From: Saccharothrix tamanrassetensis
Lineage (GTDB): Bacteria > Actinomycetota > Actinomycetes > Mycobacteriales > Pseudonocardiaceae
Direction: 5' to 3'
Assembly: GCF_014203665.1 (NCBI RefSeq)
Contig: NZ_JACHJN010000008.1
Span: forward strand, 186,001 to 250,000
DNA: 64,000 nucleotides
Below the pieces are notes generated by a model. The model worked only from the letters and a program-made list of their open reading frames with translations, was not told where the DNA came from and searched no databases. Made by a program: the position numbers and the translations under genes. Of the stretch, positions 16,248 through 24,913 are shown piece after piece (within the stretch, counting starts at the first letter, position 1; each line of letters begins with the position of its first letter).

Positions 16248-18865
16248 CGGGCCGCCGTCCCGCGGAACAGCAGCGGCAGCAACGCGACGATGCCGGTCCA
16301 CCCGGTCTGGTGACTGGCGCCCAAGCCCGCGCCGGTGTCGCCGTCGAAGTACTCGTGGAACAGCACCAGGTCCCGCCAGTGCGGGTCGTCGCGCAGCAGC
16401 GGGTGGCCACCGTTGGCGGGCCGGCCGCCTTCGCCGGGCAGGAACAGCCGCACCAGCCGGGCGGAGATCTCCTCGGCCACCTCGCGCAGGTTCAGCCACC
16501 GGCCGGACCCGGTCGGGCACTCGACGCGGAACCCGTCGCCGAAGTGCCGGTGCAGGTTCAGCAGTCCGCGCACCAGCATCGCGTTGACCGGGAACCACAC
16601 CGGTCCCCGCCAGTTGGAGTTGCCGCCGAACATGCCGCTGTCGGACTCGGCGGGCAGGTAAGACACCCGGTACTCCTCACCGTCCACGGTGAACACGTAG
16701 GGGTTGTCGCGGTGCCACTTCGACAGCGACCGGATGCCGTAGGGGCTGAGGAACTCGTCCTCGTCCAGCACCCGGGAGAGGATGCGCCGCAACCGCTCCT
16801 CGTCGAACAGGGCGAACAGCACCGGGCCGGTGCCGTGCGCCTGCTCGCCGTGCCGCCACATCGCCGCGTTCACCGCCGGGTGCCGGTCCAGGAACTCCAC
16901 CGCGCCCCGCACCAGGCCGGGGAACCGCTCGCGCACCGAGCCGTCCACGACGGTCGCCGCGGCCAGCGGCACCAGGCCCACCGCGGACCGCACCTTCAGC
17001 GGGGCGGCGGAGCCGTCGGGCCGGCGCAGCACGTCGTAGAAGAACCCGTCCTCCTCGTGCCACAGCCCCACGCCGTCCGGACCGACGTGCCGGGCGGCCG
17101 CCGCGATCCACGCGAAGTTCTCCAGCAGCGCCTGCGCCTGTTCGAGGTAGGCCGGGTCGTCGGTCGCCAGCTCCAGCGCGATCCCGGTCAAGCTCTGGCA
17201 GGACAGCGCCATCCACGCCGTGCCGTCGGCCTGGTCTAGGTGGCCCCCGGTGGGCAGCGGGGCGCTGCGGTCGAACACGCCGACGTTGTCCAGCCCCAGG
17301 AACCCGCCCTGGAAGACGTTGCGGCCGTCGGCGTCCTTGCGGTTGAGCCACCAGCCGAAGTCGCGCAGCAGCTTGGGGAACGCCCGCTTGAGGAACGCCC
17401 GGTCCCCCTTGCCGCGCGACGCTTTCTCGTACTCGTAGACGAACAGCACGGCCCAGGCGTGCAGGGGCGGGTTCACGTCCCCGAAGTTCCACTCGTACGC
17501 CGGCACCTGGCCGTTGGGGTGCTGGAACCGCCGCTCCAGCAACAGGTCCAGCTGGCGCTTGGCCAGCGCCGGATCCACCACGGCCAGCGCCACCGCGTGG
17601 AACGCCAGGTCCCACGCGGCGAACCACGGGTACTCCCACCCGTCCGGCATGGAGATCACGTCCTCGGCGACGACGTGCCGCCAGGCGTGGTGGGGCGAGG
17701 TCGGCGGGCCCAGCGGGTCGGCGCCGCGCTCGGTGAGCCAGCGCTCCACGTCGAAGGCGTAGTACTGCTGGGACCACAACATCCCGGCCAGCGCCTGCCG
17801 CGCCACCGCGCGTTCGCCGTCGGCGAGGTCGCCCGCGAGCACGTCGGCGTAGAACTCGTCGGCCTCGGCGCGGCGGGCGGCGAACACGGTGTCGAAGTCG
17901 GCGAACGGGTCGGCGGCCGTGCGGTCGGCGAGCCGGACGCGCACGGTGGCGCTGCCGCCCGCGGGGATGTCGAGCACGCACACCGCCGCCGCCTTGGTGC
18001 CGATGTCGCTCGGGTCGACCGCGGACATGTCGCCGTGCACGATCGCGCGGTGGATGCCGTCCTTGACGAACGGCGCCTCGTTGGGCGAGCCGAAGACCTT
18101 CTCGTCGTCGGTTTCGTTGCCGGTGACCAGGATGGACGCGGGCGGGTCGACCGACAGCCGCCGGGCGCCCAGTCCGGCGCCCTCCGCGCGCACCGAGCCG
18201 CCGGCCGCGACGAGCACCGGCTGCTCCTCCCCGCCGGCCCACGACCAGGTGTGCCGGAACCACAGGGTCGGCAGCACGTGCAGGCGCGCCGGGTCCGGTC
18301 CGCGGTTGTGCGCGGTGACCTTCATCAGCACGTCCTCGGGCCCGGCCTTGGCGTACTCCACGACGACGTCGAAGTACCGGCTGTCGTCGAAGACCCCGGT
18401 GTCGAGCAGTTCGTACTCGGGGTCGTCGCGGTCGCGGGACGCGTTGACCGAGACCAGCTCGCCGTAGGGGAACTCCCGTTGCGGGTACTTGTAGAGCATC
18501 TTGAGGTAGGAGGCCGTGGGGGTGGCGTCCAGGTGGAAGTAGCACTCCTTGACGTCCTCGCCGTGGTTGCCCTCGGCGTTGGTGAGGCCGAACAGCCGCT
18601 CCTTGAGGATCGGGTCCGCGCCGTTCCACAGCGCGAGCGCCAGGCACAGCCGCTGCCGGTCGTCGCTGATGCCCGCCAACCCGTCCTCGCCCCACCGGTA
18701 GGCGCGGCTGCGGGCCTGGTCGTGGGTGAACGACGACCACACGTCGTCCCCGAACCGCGCCTCGCGCACGGTGCCCCACTGCCGGTCCGCCAGGTAGGGC
18801 CCCCAGCGCCGCCACGGAACCCCCGCGTCGGCCTCGTCCAGCCGGTGCCGCTCCGCCCCGGTCAC
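16244..18865 (-). CDS. GH63-type glucosidase / mannosylglycerate hydrolase-like protein
   Basis: The 873-residue protein is mostly an alpha/alpha-barrel glycosidase. Landmarks are WGTVREARFG near the N-terminus, PDGWEYPWFAAWDLAFHAV, VPAYEWNFGDVNPPLHAW and SNWRGPVWFPVNAMLVRGL. These are typical of the long GH63-like enzymes of actinomycetes, which remove alpha-linked glucose or mannose from small glycosides. GTG 18865 overlaps the stop of the upstream membrane gene (GTGA). The linked GH13 and the nearby GH15 gene suggest a pathway for turning over a storage glucan or compatible solute; the precise substrate is not visible. Confidence 0.85.
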   Translation of the reverse strand: MTGAERHRLDEADAGVPWRRWGPYLADRQWGTVREARFGDDVWSSFTHDQARSRAYRWGEDGLAGISDDRQRLCLALALWNGADPILKERLFGLTNAEGNHGEDVKECYFHLDATPTASYLKMLYKYPQREFPYGELVSVNASRDRDDPEYELLDTGVFDDSRYFDVVVEYAKAGPEDVLMKVTAHNRGPDPARLHVLPTLWFRHTWSWAGGEEQPVLVAAGGSVRAEGAGLGARRLSVDPPASILVTGNETDDEKVFGSPNEAPFVKDGIHRAIVHGDMSAVDPSDIGTKAAAVCVLDIPAGGSATVRVRLADRTAADPFADFDTVFAARRAEADEFYADVLAGDLADGERAVARQALAGMLWSQQYYAFDVERWLTERGADPLGPPTSPHHAWRHVVAEDVISMPDGWEYPWFAAWDLAFHAVALAVVDPALAKRQLDLLLERRFQHPNGQVPAYEWNFGDVNPPLHAWAVLFVYEYEKASRGKGDRAFLKRAFPKLLRDFGWWLNRKDADGRNVFQGGFLGLDNVGVFDRSAPLPTGGHLDQADGTAWMALSCQSLTGIALELATDDPAYLEQAQALLENFAWIAAAARHVGPDGVGLWHEEDGFFYDVLRRPDGSAAPLKVRSAVGLVPLAAATVVDGSVRERFPGLVRGAVEFLDRHPAVNAAMWRHGEQAHGTGPVLFALFDEERLRRILSRVLDEDEFLSPYGIRSLSKWHRDNPYVFTVDGEEYRVSYLPAESDSGMFGGNSNWRGPVWFPVNAMLVRGLLNLHRHFGDGFRVECPTGSGRWLNLREVAEEISARLVRLFLPGEGGRPANGGHPLLRDDPHWRDLVLFHEYFDGDTGAGLGASHQTGWTGIVALLPLLFRGTAAR

Positions 18866-19299
18866 CGGCGACCACCCACTTCGTCACCGTGCACCACGAC
18901 CGCCCACACCACGACCACGCACAGCGCGATCACGATGGTCGACCACACCGGCTGCACGGACACGAAACCCAGCTGCAGCACGGCGTTGACCGCCGCGAAC
19001 ACCACGGCGGCGACCCGCGCCCACGCCGCCCCGGTCAGCAGCGCCGCCCCGGCCAGGGCCACCACCACGCCGACGACCAGGTGCGTCCAGCCCCACCCGG
19101 TGAGGTCGAGCACCAGGACGTTGTCCGGCCCTGCCACGTAGTACTCGTCTTCGAACAGCGCGACCATGCCCTCGATCACGTTGAACGACCCGATGACCAT
19201 CATCATGATGGCCGCGAACCCGATCCAGCCCGTCCACGCGCTGGGCCTGGGCTGCTCGTCCTCCCACACGTGGGCGGTGCGGTGCGTCTCCTGCGCCAT
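18862..19299 (-). CDS. DUF7144-type membrane protein
   Basis: The 145-residue protein has four hydrophobic helices (starting WIGFAAIMMMVIGSFNVIEG and ending with VIALCVVVVWAVVVHGDE). The sequence FNVIEGMVALFEDEYYV is typical of the small actinomycete membrane family DUF7144, often found beside dormancy or stress genes. ATG 19299 has a GGGAGG site. It shares four bases with the GH63-type gene and so heads a three-gene operon. Function unknown. Confidence 0.8.
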   Translation of the reverse strand: MAQETHRTAHVWEDEQPRPSAWTGWIGFAAIMMMVIGSFNVIEGMVALFEDEYYVAGPDNVLVLDLTGWGWTHLVVGVVVALAGAALLTGAAWARVAAVVFAAVNAVLQLGFVSVQPVWSTIVIALCVVVVWAVVVHGDEVGGRR

Positions 19300-19351
19300 G
19301 TCGGTTCCTCCCGCTCGGTGGATCACCCTTGTGCCGACCACGCTGGCGGTT

Positions 19352-20437
19352 TCACCGCCTCGTTTCCTCACCCGGCGCGGGCGAACGGGCGCGGACGAGC
19401 GCGCCGACCCAGGCGGCGCGCGGGTCCACGTCGACCAGCACGGCGCCGACGAGCAGGGTCGCCGGCACGGCCAGCAGCATCCCGAGCGGGCCCAGCACCC
19501 AGCCCCAGAACACCAGGGCCACGAACGCGGCGGTGGTCGACAGCCCGACCGCGCCGCCCGCGAACCTGGGCTGCACCAGCGACTGCCCCACGAAGTTCAC
19601 CAGCAGGTAGACCGCGCCGACCAGCAGCGCCCGCCGCGGGCCGTGCTCCAGCAGCGCGAGCACCGCCGGCGGAGCGAGCCCGAGCAGGAACCCGATGTTG
19701 GGGATGTAGTTGGTGACGAAGGACAACAGCCCCCAGAACACGGCCAGCGGCACGCCCAACGCCCACAGCGCCACGGTGTCGACCACCGCGATGGCGAGTC
19801 CGAACACCGTGGTGACGACGAGGTAGCGGCGGGTCCGGTGGGCGAACCCGCGCAGCGAGTCACCCAGTCGGGGTCGGTCGGCGGACAGTTCGACGAGCCG
19901 GGCGTCCATCCCGTCCACGCTCAGGAACAGCAGCAGCGCCAACAGGAACACCAGGTTCGTCGCGAGCCCGGCGACATCGCCGAGCAGCGCGGCCAACGAG
20001 GACAGGACCCGCGTGGTGTCCACCGACTCGACCAAGGCGCGCAGCTGTCCCGGCGCGCCCGCGACCCGGTCCAGCACGTCCGAACCCCGCGCGAGCAGCT
20101 CCCGGCCCCGGTCGACGTAGCCGGGCAGCAGTTCGCCCAGCTTCGCCCCGGACACCACGACGGTCAGGCCGAACAGGACCACCACCCCGTACACGGCGGC
20201 CACCACGGCGGTCGTCTCCGCCCACCCCGGCACCCCTCGCCGGCGCAGCGCACGCCGGAGGGGGCTCACCGCGATGACCACCACCAGCGCCAGCAGCGCG
20301 GGGGTGACCAGCCACGCGGCGGCGCGCAGTCCGGCCACCACGACCACCGCCGCCGCACACCCGAGCAGCACCACGAGCCCACGGGGCAGCACGTCCTTCC
20401 CGCGCGTTTCCTGCGGTACGACAACGCTTGCGGCCAT
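19352..20437 (-). CDS. AI-2E family transporter
   Basis: The 361-residue membrane protein has the AI-2E/PerM pattern. There are two N-terminal helices, a central soluble region, then a C-terminal helical block with VTNYIPNIGFLLGLAPPAVL and LVNFVGQSLVQPRFAGGAVGLS. Despite the name, substrates in this family are mostly unknown, and some members move ions or osmolytes. ATG 20437 has GGAGGG just upstream. It is divergent from the GH15 gene; the 141-base gap includes a near match to the TTCACCC-N5-GGGTGA repeat of this locus. Confidence 0.9.
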   Translation of the reverse strand: MAASVVVPQETRGKDVLPRGLVVLLGCAAAVVVVAGLRAAAWLVTPALLALVVVIAVSPLRRALRRRGVPGWAETTAVVAAVYGVVVLFGLTVVVSGAKLGELLPGYVDRGRELLARGSDVLDRVAGAPGQLRALVESVDTTRVLSSLAALLGDVAGLATNLVFLLALLLFLSVDGMDARLVELSADRPRLGDSLRGFAHRTRRYLVVTTVFGLAIAVVDTVALWALGVPLAVFWGLLSFVTNYIPNIGFLLGLAPPAVLALLEHGPRRALLVGAVYLLVNFVGQSLVQPRFAGGAVGLSTTAAFVALVFWGWVLGPLGMLLAVPATLLVGAVLVDVDPRAAWVGALVRARSPAPGEETRR

Positions 20438-20495
20438 CAGCCCTCCATCGTCAGCGGTCGGCGACACCGTGACAGCCGTTCGCCGGGCGGTTCTT

Positions 20496-20510
20496 CACCC
20501 GTGGCGGGCG
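20496..20510. promoter_or_regulatory. Copy of the CACCC-N5-GGGTG inverted repeat (one mismatch)
   Basis: CACCCGTGGCGGGCG lies between the divergent AI-2E and GH15 genes, 58 bases upstream of the AI-2E start. It is preceded by TT and followed by AG, as in the other copies. Confidence 0.45.
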
Positions 20511-20578
20511 AGGGTCCGCGCCACCTCACCCGCCGCGTGCGGTGCCGGGGGTGGCGCGCGACGGCCAGCGTCGTGCCC

Positions 20579-22426
20579 ATGCCCAACGCAGAGCAGCACG
20601 ACTACCCGCCGATCGCGGCCCACGGACTGATCGGTGATCTCCAGACGGCGGCGCTGGTGGCCGCGGACGGCACCGTGGACTGGTGGTGCGTCCCCCGCTT
20701 CGACTCGCCGAGCGTGTTCGCCTCCCTGCTCGACCGCGAGCGGGGCGGCCACTGCCGCATCGGCCCGGCCGGCGACCGGAGGCTCGGTCGGCAGCTGTAC
20801 TTCCCCGACACCGCGGTGCTGATCACCCGCTTCACCACCGACGGCGGGGTGGGGGAGGTGGTCGACTTCATGCCGCCCGCCGGGACGATGGCGACGACCC
20901 GGCGGCGGCTGGTGCGCATGGTCCGCTGCGTGCGCGGCCAGGTCGACTTCGCCCTGGAGGTCGCACCGCGCTTCGAGTACGGCACCGGTCCACATCGGAC
21001 GATCGTCACCGGCGACGGCGCGGTCTTCGAGAACCGCGACACCTCGTTGGTCATGCACGTCGTGCGCGAACCCGGAGAGCCCCGGGCCGACGTGCGACTA
21101 GTCGAGCAGGACCTGCACGGGGTGATCCGCCTGTCCGAGGGGCAGGTGCGCGGGATCGTGCTGGAGACCAACCTCGGCGGGCCCCCGAGGGCGGTGCGGG
21201 TGGCGGAGGTGGAGCAGGCGTTCGCGGACACGGTCCGGTTCTGGCAGACCTGGCTGTCCCACTCGACCTACCGCGGCCGTTGGCGCGAGGCCGTGGACCG
21301 GTCGGCGATCACGCTGAAGCTGCTGACCTACGCCCCGACCGGCGCGATCGTCGCCGCACCCACGGCCGCGCTGCCCGAGCGCATCGGCGGCGAACGCAAC
21401 TGGGACTACCGCTACACGTGGGTCCGCGACGCCTCCTTCGCCGTGTCGGCCTTGCTGGACCTGGGTTTCACCGAGGAGGCGGGTGCGTTCGCGCGGTGGC
21501 TGGCCGACCGGTACGAGCAGGGCGACGGGCCGCTGAAAGTGCTGTACCGGGTGGACGGTTCGCCGGACGTGCCCGAACAGGTGCTCGACCACTGGGAGGG
21601 CTACCGGGGCTCTGGACCGGTGCGCATCGGCAACGCCGCCGGCGACCAACTCCAACTCGACATCTACGGCGAGCTGTTCGACGCCCTGTACCGCGCGCAC
21701 GGGCACGGCCTGCGGGTGAGCCGACGGGGTTGGCGGGCGCTGTCCGGGGTCCTGGACTGGCTGGAGGGCAACTGGGACCAGCCCGACGAGGGCATCTGGG
21801 AGACCCGCGGCGGACGGCACGACTCCACCTACGGCCGCGTGATGAGCTGGGCGGCCTTCGACCGGGGCCTGCGCATCGCGCACGAGCAGGGGCTGCCCGC
21901 GCCCGTGGACCGCTGGCGCGCGGCCCGCGACGCGATCCACGACCAGGTGTGGAGCGAGGGCTGGCACCCGGGCCGGCGGGCGTTCGTGCAGCGCTACGAC
22001 TCCGACGTGCTGGACGCCTCGGTGCTGCGCCTGGGCCGGGTCGGGTTCGTCGCGCCGCACGACCCGGCGTGGCTGGACACCCTCGCCGCCGTCGAACGCG
22101 ACCTCGTGGTGGACGACCAGGTCCTGCGCTACGACCCGGCCGCGTCACCGGACGGGCTGGCCGGGGTCGAGGGCACGTTCTCCCTGTGCACCTTCGACCA
22201 CGTGGCCGAACTGGCCCGCGCGGGACAGTCGGGCAAGGCCCGGCTGGTGTTCGAGAAGGCGCTCACCCACGCCAACGAGGTGGGCCTGTACGCGGAGGAG
22301 TTGGGCCCCGACGGGGCGCAACTGGGCAACTTCCCGCAGGCGTTCACGCACCTGGCGCTGGTGGAAGCCGCGGTGGCGCTGGACCGGGCGCTGATCGCGG
22401 GAGGTGGGCCGACGTGGCCGTGGTGA
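20579..22426 (+). CDS. GH15 family glucoamylase/trehalase-like protein
   Basis: The 615-residue protein begins MPNAEQHDYPPIAAHGLIGD, then LVAADGTVDWWCVPRFDSPS, the standard N-terminus of actinomycete GH15 proteins, which include trehalases and glucoamylases. The catalytic barrel shows GERNWDYRYTWVRDASF and, late, EGTFSLCTFDHVAELARAG. A soluble cytoplasmic enzyme is expected, since no signal peptide is present. It should release glucose from trehalose or short alpha-glucans. The next gene starts 13 bases before this one stops. Confidence 0.9.
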   Translation: MPNAEQHDYPPIAAHGLIGDLQTAALVAADGTVDWWCVPRFDSPSVFASLLDRERGGHCRIGPAGDRRLGRQLYFPDTAVLITRFTTDGGVGEVVDFMPPAGTMATTRRRLVRMVRCVRGQVDFALEVAPRFEYGTGPHRTIVTGDGAVFENRDTSLVMHVVREPGEPRADVRLVEQDLHGVIRLSEGQVRGIVLETNLGGPPRAVRVAEVEQAFADTVRFWQTWLSHSTYRGRWREAVDRSAITLKLLTYAPTGAIVAAPTAALPERIGGERNWDYRYTWVRDASFAVSALLDLGFTEEAGAFARWLADRYEQGDGPLKVLYRVDGSPDVPEQVLDHWEGYRGSGPVRIGNAAGDQLQLDIYGELFDALYRAHGHGLRVSRRGWRALSGVLDWLEGNWDQPDEGIWETRGGRHDSTYGRVMSWAAFDRGLRIAHEQGLPAPVDRWRAARDAIHDQVWSEGWHPGRRAFVQRYDSDVLDASVLRLGRVGFVAPHDPAWLDTLAAVERDLVVDDQVLRYDPAASPDGLAGVEGTFSLCTFDHVAELARAGQSGKARLVFEKALTHANEVGLYAEELGPDGAQLGNFPQAFTHLALVEAAVALDRALIAGGGPTWPW

Positions 22427-22824
22427 CGGTGTGGTGGTTCGCCTCGCCGGACGGGGCGGAGGACGCGTTGCACCTGCTGCACGACCGCCAGGTGCCGATG
22501 TGGGACGCGGCGGTCGTGTCGTGGCCCGAGGACCGCGCCCTGCCGGAGGTGCGGCGACCCGGCCGGGTCGTCGGCGACGCGGTGCTCGGCGGCGCGTTCT
22601 GGGGCCTGGTCAGCGGGTTGCCGTTGTCGTCGCCCGTGCTGGGCGCGGCGGTGGGCGCGGGAGTCGGGCTGCTCGTCGCGTGCCTGACCCGGCCGGGTCT
22701 GGCCGACGACACCGTCGTGGGGTGCCGGCGGCACGTCACGCGGGGCTCCTCGGTGCTGGCGCTGCTGAGCGACGGGGCGGACGTGCTCGACGTGCTGTCC
22801 GCGGCGGGGGCCCGGTACCCGTGA
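22414..22824 (+). CDS. DUF1269 family protein (short paralogue)
   Basis: A 136-residue protein starting VAVVTVWWFASPDGAEDAL, with GGAGGTGG about 7 bases before GTG 22414. It shares the DUF1269 layout with the protein at 26936: an N-terminal domain ending DAAVVSWPE, a Gly/Ala-rich membrane hairpin (LGGAFWGLVSGLPLSSPVLG), then a second small domain (HVTRGSSVLALLSDGADVLD). The C-terminal tail present in the other copy is missing. It overlaps both neighbours. Function unknown; often linked to stress genes. Confidence 0.8.
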   Translation: MAVVTVWWFASPDGAEDALHLLHDRQVPMWDAAVVSWPEDRALPEVRRPGRVVGDAVLGGAFWGLVSGLPLSSPVLGAAVGAGVGLLVACLTRPGLADDTVVGCRRHVTRGSSVLALLSDGADVLDVLSAAGARYP

Positions 22825-23225
22825 CCGGGGTGGTCGTGGCGGCGGGCGTCGCGGTGGTCCTGCTGGTGATCGTCTGGCAGCTGCGCGGGATCGGCCGGTC
22901 CGACCACCCGGTGCGGCGGGGCATCCAGGCGCTGGTGCTCGTGGCGGGCGTGTTCGTGCTGGTGTTCGCCGGCTGCTACCACCTCATGTCCACAGTGGAC
23001 CGTTCGGCGTTCACCGAGCCGTTGGACTTCGCCGATGCGGTCTACCTCGCCGTCACCGTGTTCGCCACGGTCGGGTTCGGCGACATCGCGCCCGTGACCA
23101 CCTCCGCGAGGATGGTGGTCACGGCGCAGATGTGCGGGGACGTCCTGCTGGTCGGTGGCGTGGCCCGGCTGGTGGTGCACGCGGTGCGGACCCGTCGCCG
23201 TCAGGTCGGCGGCGGCGCGGACTGA
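22821..23225 (+). CDS. Two-TM potassium channel
   Basis: The 134-residue protein has a first membrane helix (VVVAAGVAVVLLVIVWQL), a second helix, a pore loop with the potassium selectivity filter TVGFGD preceded by YLAVTVFA, and a last helix. There is no cytoplasmic RCK domain. GTG 22821 overlaps the stop of the DUF1269 gene (GTGA). Four such subunits should form a channel. Its last 25 bases overlap the end of the convergent MFS gene. Confidence 0.88.
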   Translation: MTGVVVAAGVAVVLLVIVWQLRGIGRSDHPVRRGIQALVLVAGVFVLVFAGCYHLMSTVDRSAFTEPLDFADAVYLAVTVFATVGFGDIAPVTTSARMVVTAQMCGDVLLVGGVARLVVHAVRTRRRQVGGGAD

Positions 23226-24535
23226 CGGGGCAGCAGGACCGCGACGCCGAACCCGACCACCGCGAACCCGCCGAGCACGGCCAGGGCCGCGGCGAACGGC
23301 CCGCCACCGGCGGCGGTCGACGCGACCGCCGACCCGGCCAGCGCCGTGCCCAGCGAGGACCCGAGGTTCGACACGGACCGGGACACCCCGGACACCGCGC
23401 CCTGCGCCGGGGCCGGCCACGCCGACTGCACCAGCGTCACCGACGCGGTGAGCATCGTGCCGACGCCGGCCCCGAGCAGCAGCATCCCGGGCAGGAACGC
23501 GAGGAACCCGGAGCCGTGGTGCACCGGCCACACCAGCAGGGCCACGCCCACGACCGTCACCGCGAACCCGGCGCGGACGATCCACCGCTGGGGGTGCCTG
23601 CGCGCCAAGCGTTCCGCGACCGCCGCGGCGGCGAGCACCCCGGCGGTGGCGGGCGCCAGCACCAGGCCGCTGCGCACCGCGTCCAGGCCGCGCACCTGCT
23701 GGGCGTAGACCGACAGGACGATGAACGCGCCCTGCAGCACCAGCCACTGCACCAGCTGCGTGGCCAGCCCGAGGACCGTGCCGCGGTCCCGGAACAGCGC
23801 GGGCGGGCACAGCGGGTCCGCGCGGCGGCTGATGTGCCACCCGAACCACCCCAGCACCAGGACGCCGAGCCCGACCACCGCCCACGCCGAGCGCAACACG
23901 CCCAGCACCACCAGGAACATCGCCACCGCCGACAGGACCGCGCCCGGCACGTCGAACCGGCCCGACCGCGGCGGTGGGCCGGGATCGGGCAGCCGGCGGG
24001 CGGCCACCAGGATCGCCGCCACCACCACGACCTGCAGCAGGAACGCCGCCCGCCACCCGAACGCACTGGTCAGCAACCCGCCCAGGAGCGGCCCGGCCGC
24101 CGCGCCCAACCCGCCCGCCGCGCTGACGGCGGCGAAGGACCGGGCCCGGTCGGCCACGTCGGCGAACGCGACCGTCACCATGATGTAGATGGGCGGGATC
24201 ATCAGCGCCGACCCCACGCCCTCCAGCACGGAGTAGCCCGCCAGCAGCAGCCACGGCGTGGGCGCGAGGGAGGCCAGCAGCGCGCCCGTCCCGTAGACCA
24301 CCAGGCCCGCGACGAAGCACCTCTTGCGCCCCCACACGTCGGTCAGCTTGCTGCCGGGCACCATAAGGGCCGCCATCGTGAGTGTGAACAACGTGATCAT
24401 CGCTTGAACATCGGACACAGAAGTGTGAAGGTCGTCGGCGATGGCGCTGATCGACACCGTCATGGTCGTCGCGGCGAAGCTCGCGATGAACTGCGCGAGC
24501 GCCAACGGCGCCACCATTCCCTTTTTCTGTCGCAC
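23201..24535 (-). CDS. MFS transporter (DHA2/EmrB-like drug exporter)
   Basis: About 444 residues with 12-14 hydrophobic helices. Landmarks are LTDVWGRKRCFVAGLVVYG (motif A region between helices 2 and 3) and ALMIPPIYIMVTVAFADVADRA (motif C/D region). The pattern fits the drug/proton antiporters of the major facilitator superfamily. I prefer GTG 24535, which is about 6 bases from GGAGAGG; GTG 24541 is too close to it. The TTCACCC-N5-GGGTGA repeat at 24539-24553 overlaps the ribosome site, so binding there would block expression. Confidence 0.88.
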   Translation of the reverse strand: MRQKKGMVAPLALAQFIASFAATTMTVSISAIADDLHTSVSDVQAMITLFTLTMAALMVPGSKLTDVWGRKRCFVAGLVVYGTGALLASLAPTPWLLLAGYSVLEGVGSALMIPPIYIMVTVAFADVADRARSFAAVSAAGGLGAAAGPLLGGLLTSAFGWRAAFLLQVVVVAAILVAARRLPDPGPPPRSGRFDVPGAVLSAVAMFLVVLGVLRSAWAVVGLGVLVLGWFGWHISRRADPLCPPALFRDRGTVLGLATQLVQWLVLQGAFIVLSVYAQQVRGLDAVRSGLVLAPATAGVLAAAAVAERLARRHPQRWIVRAGFAVTVVGVALLVWPVHHGSGFLAFLPGMLLLGAGVGTMLTASVTLVQSAWPAPAQGAVSGVSRSVSNLGSSLGTALAGSAVASTAAGGGPFAAALAVLGGFAVVGFGVAVLLPRQSAPPPT

Positions 24536-24538
24536 GTT

Positions 24539-24553
24539 CACCCTCTCCGGGTG
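24539..24553. promoter_or_regulatory. CACCC-N5-GGGTG inverted repeat at the MFS start
   Basis: CACCCTCTCCGGGTG, extended by TT on the left and AT on the right, overlaps the ribosome binding site of the minus-strand MFS gene. It is one of four exact copies in this locus. Confidence 0.5.
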
Positions 24554-24650
24554 ATGTGGCGGCACGCGTCCGCCCACCCGTGATCCGTCGCCGGCCGCGG
24601 TGAGCGCCCGGCCGGGACCGACGGTCGCACCGGGACGGTTCCCGCCGGCT

Positions 24651-24665
24651 CACCCGCCAGGGGTG
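24651..24665. promoter_or_regulatory. CACCC-N5-GGGTG inverted repeat, copy 2
   Basis: CACCCGCCAGGGGTG lies between the divergent MFS and Rv2629-like genes. Its centre is 31 bases from that of the next copy, about three helical turns, which suits cooperative binding. Confidence 0.5.
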
Positions 24666-24681
24666 GGGCTGCGTGGCCGTT

Positions 24682-24696
24682 CACCCGCGACGGGTG
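24682..24696. promoter_or_regulatory. CACCC-N5-GGGTG inverted repeat, copy 3
   Basis: CACCCGCGACGGGTG, preceded by TT, lies about 220 bases upstream of the Rv2629-like gene. Confidence 0.5.
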
Positions 24697-24913
24697 TCGC
24701 CGCACCACGCACCCCGCCGTGACGCTGGTGTCGCGGGATGAGGACCTCGGGGGTTTTCGCGGTCCCCGACCTCGTCCCGTGCCGGTGGCGCCGGTCCGGT
24801 CGTCGCGGAACGCGCGGTGGCGGACTCAGCGGTCGGGGCGCTGTCCGCGACACCGCGCGCGACGGTCCGGCGCCACCGGATCCCCACACCCCCTCCGGAG
24901 CGAGGAGAAGCCT

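Noticed and set aside
23201..23225. 25-bp overlap of the channel and MFS genes as a sign of a wrong frame
   Set aside because: Both proteins are well supported to their ends; a short convergent overlap is acceptable in compact high-GC genomes.
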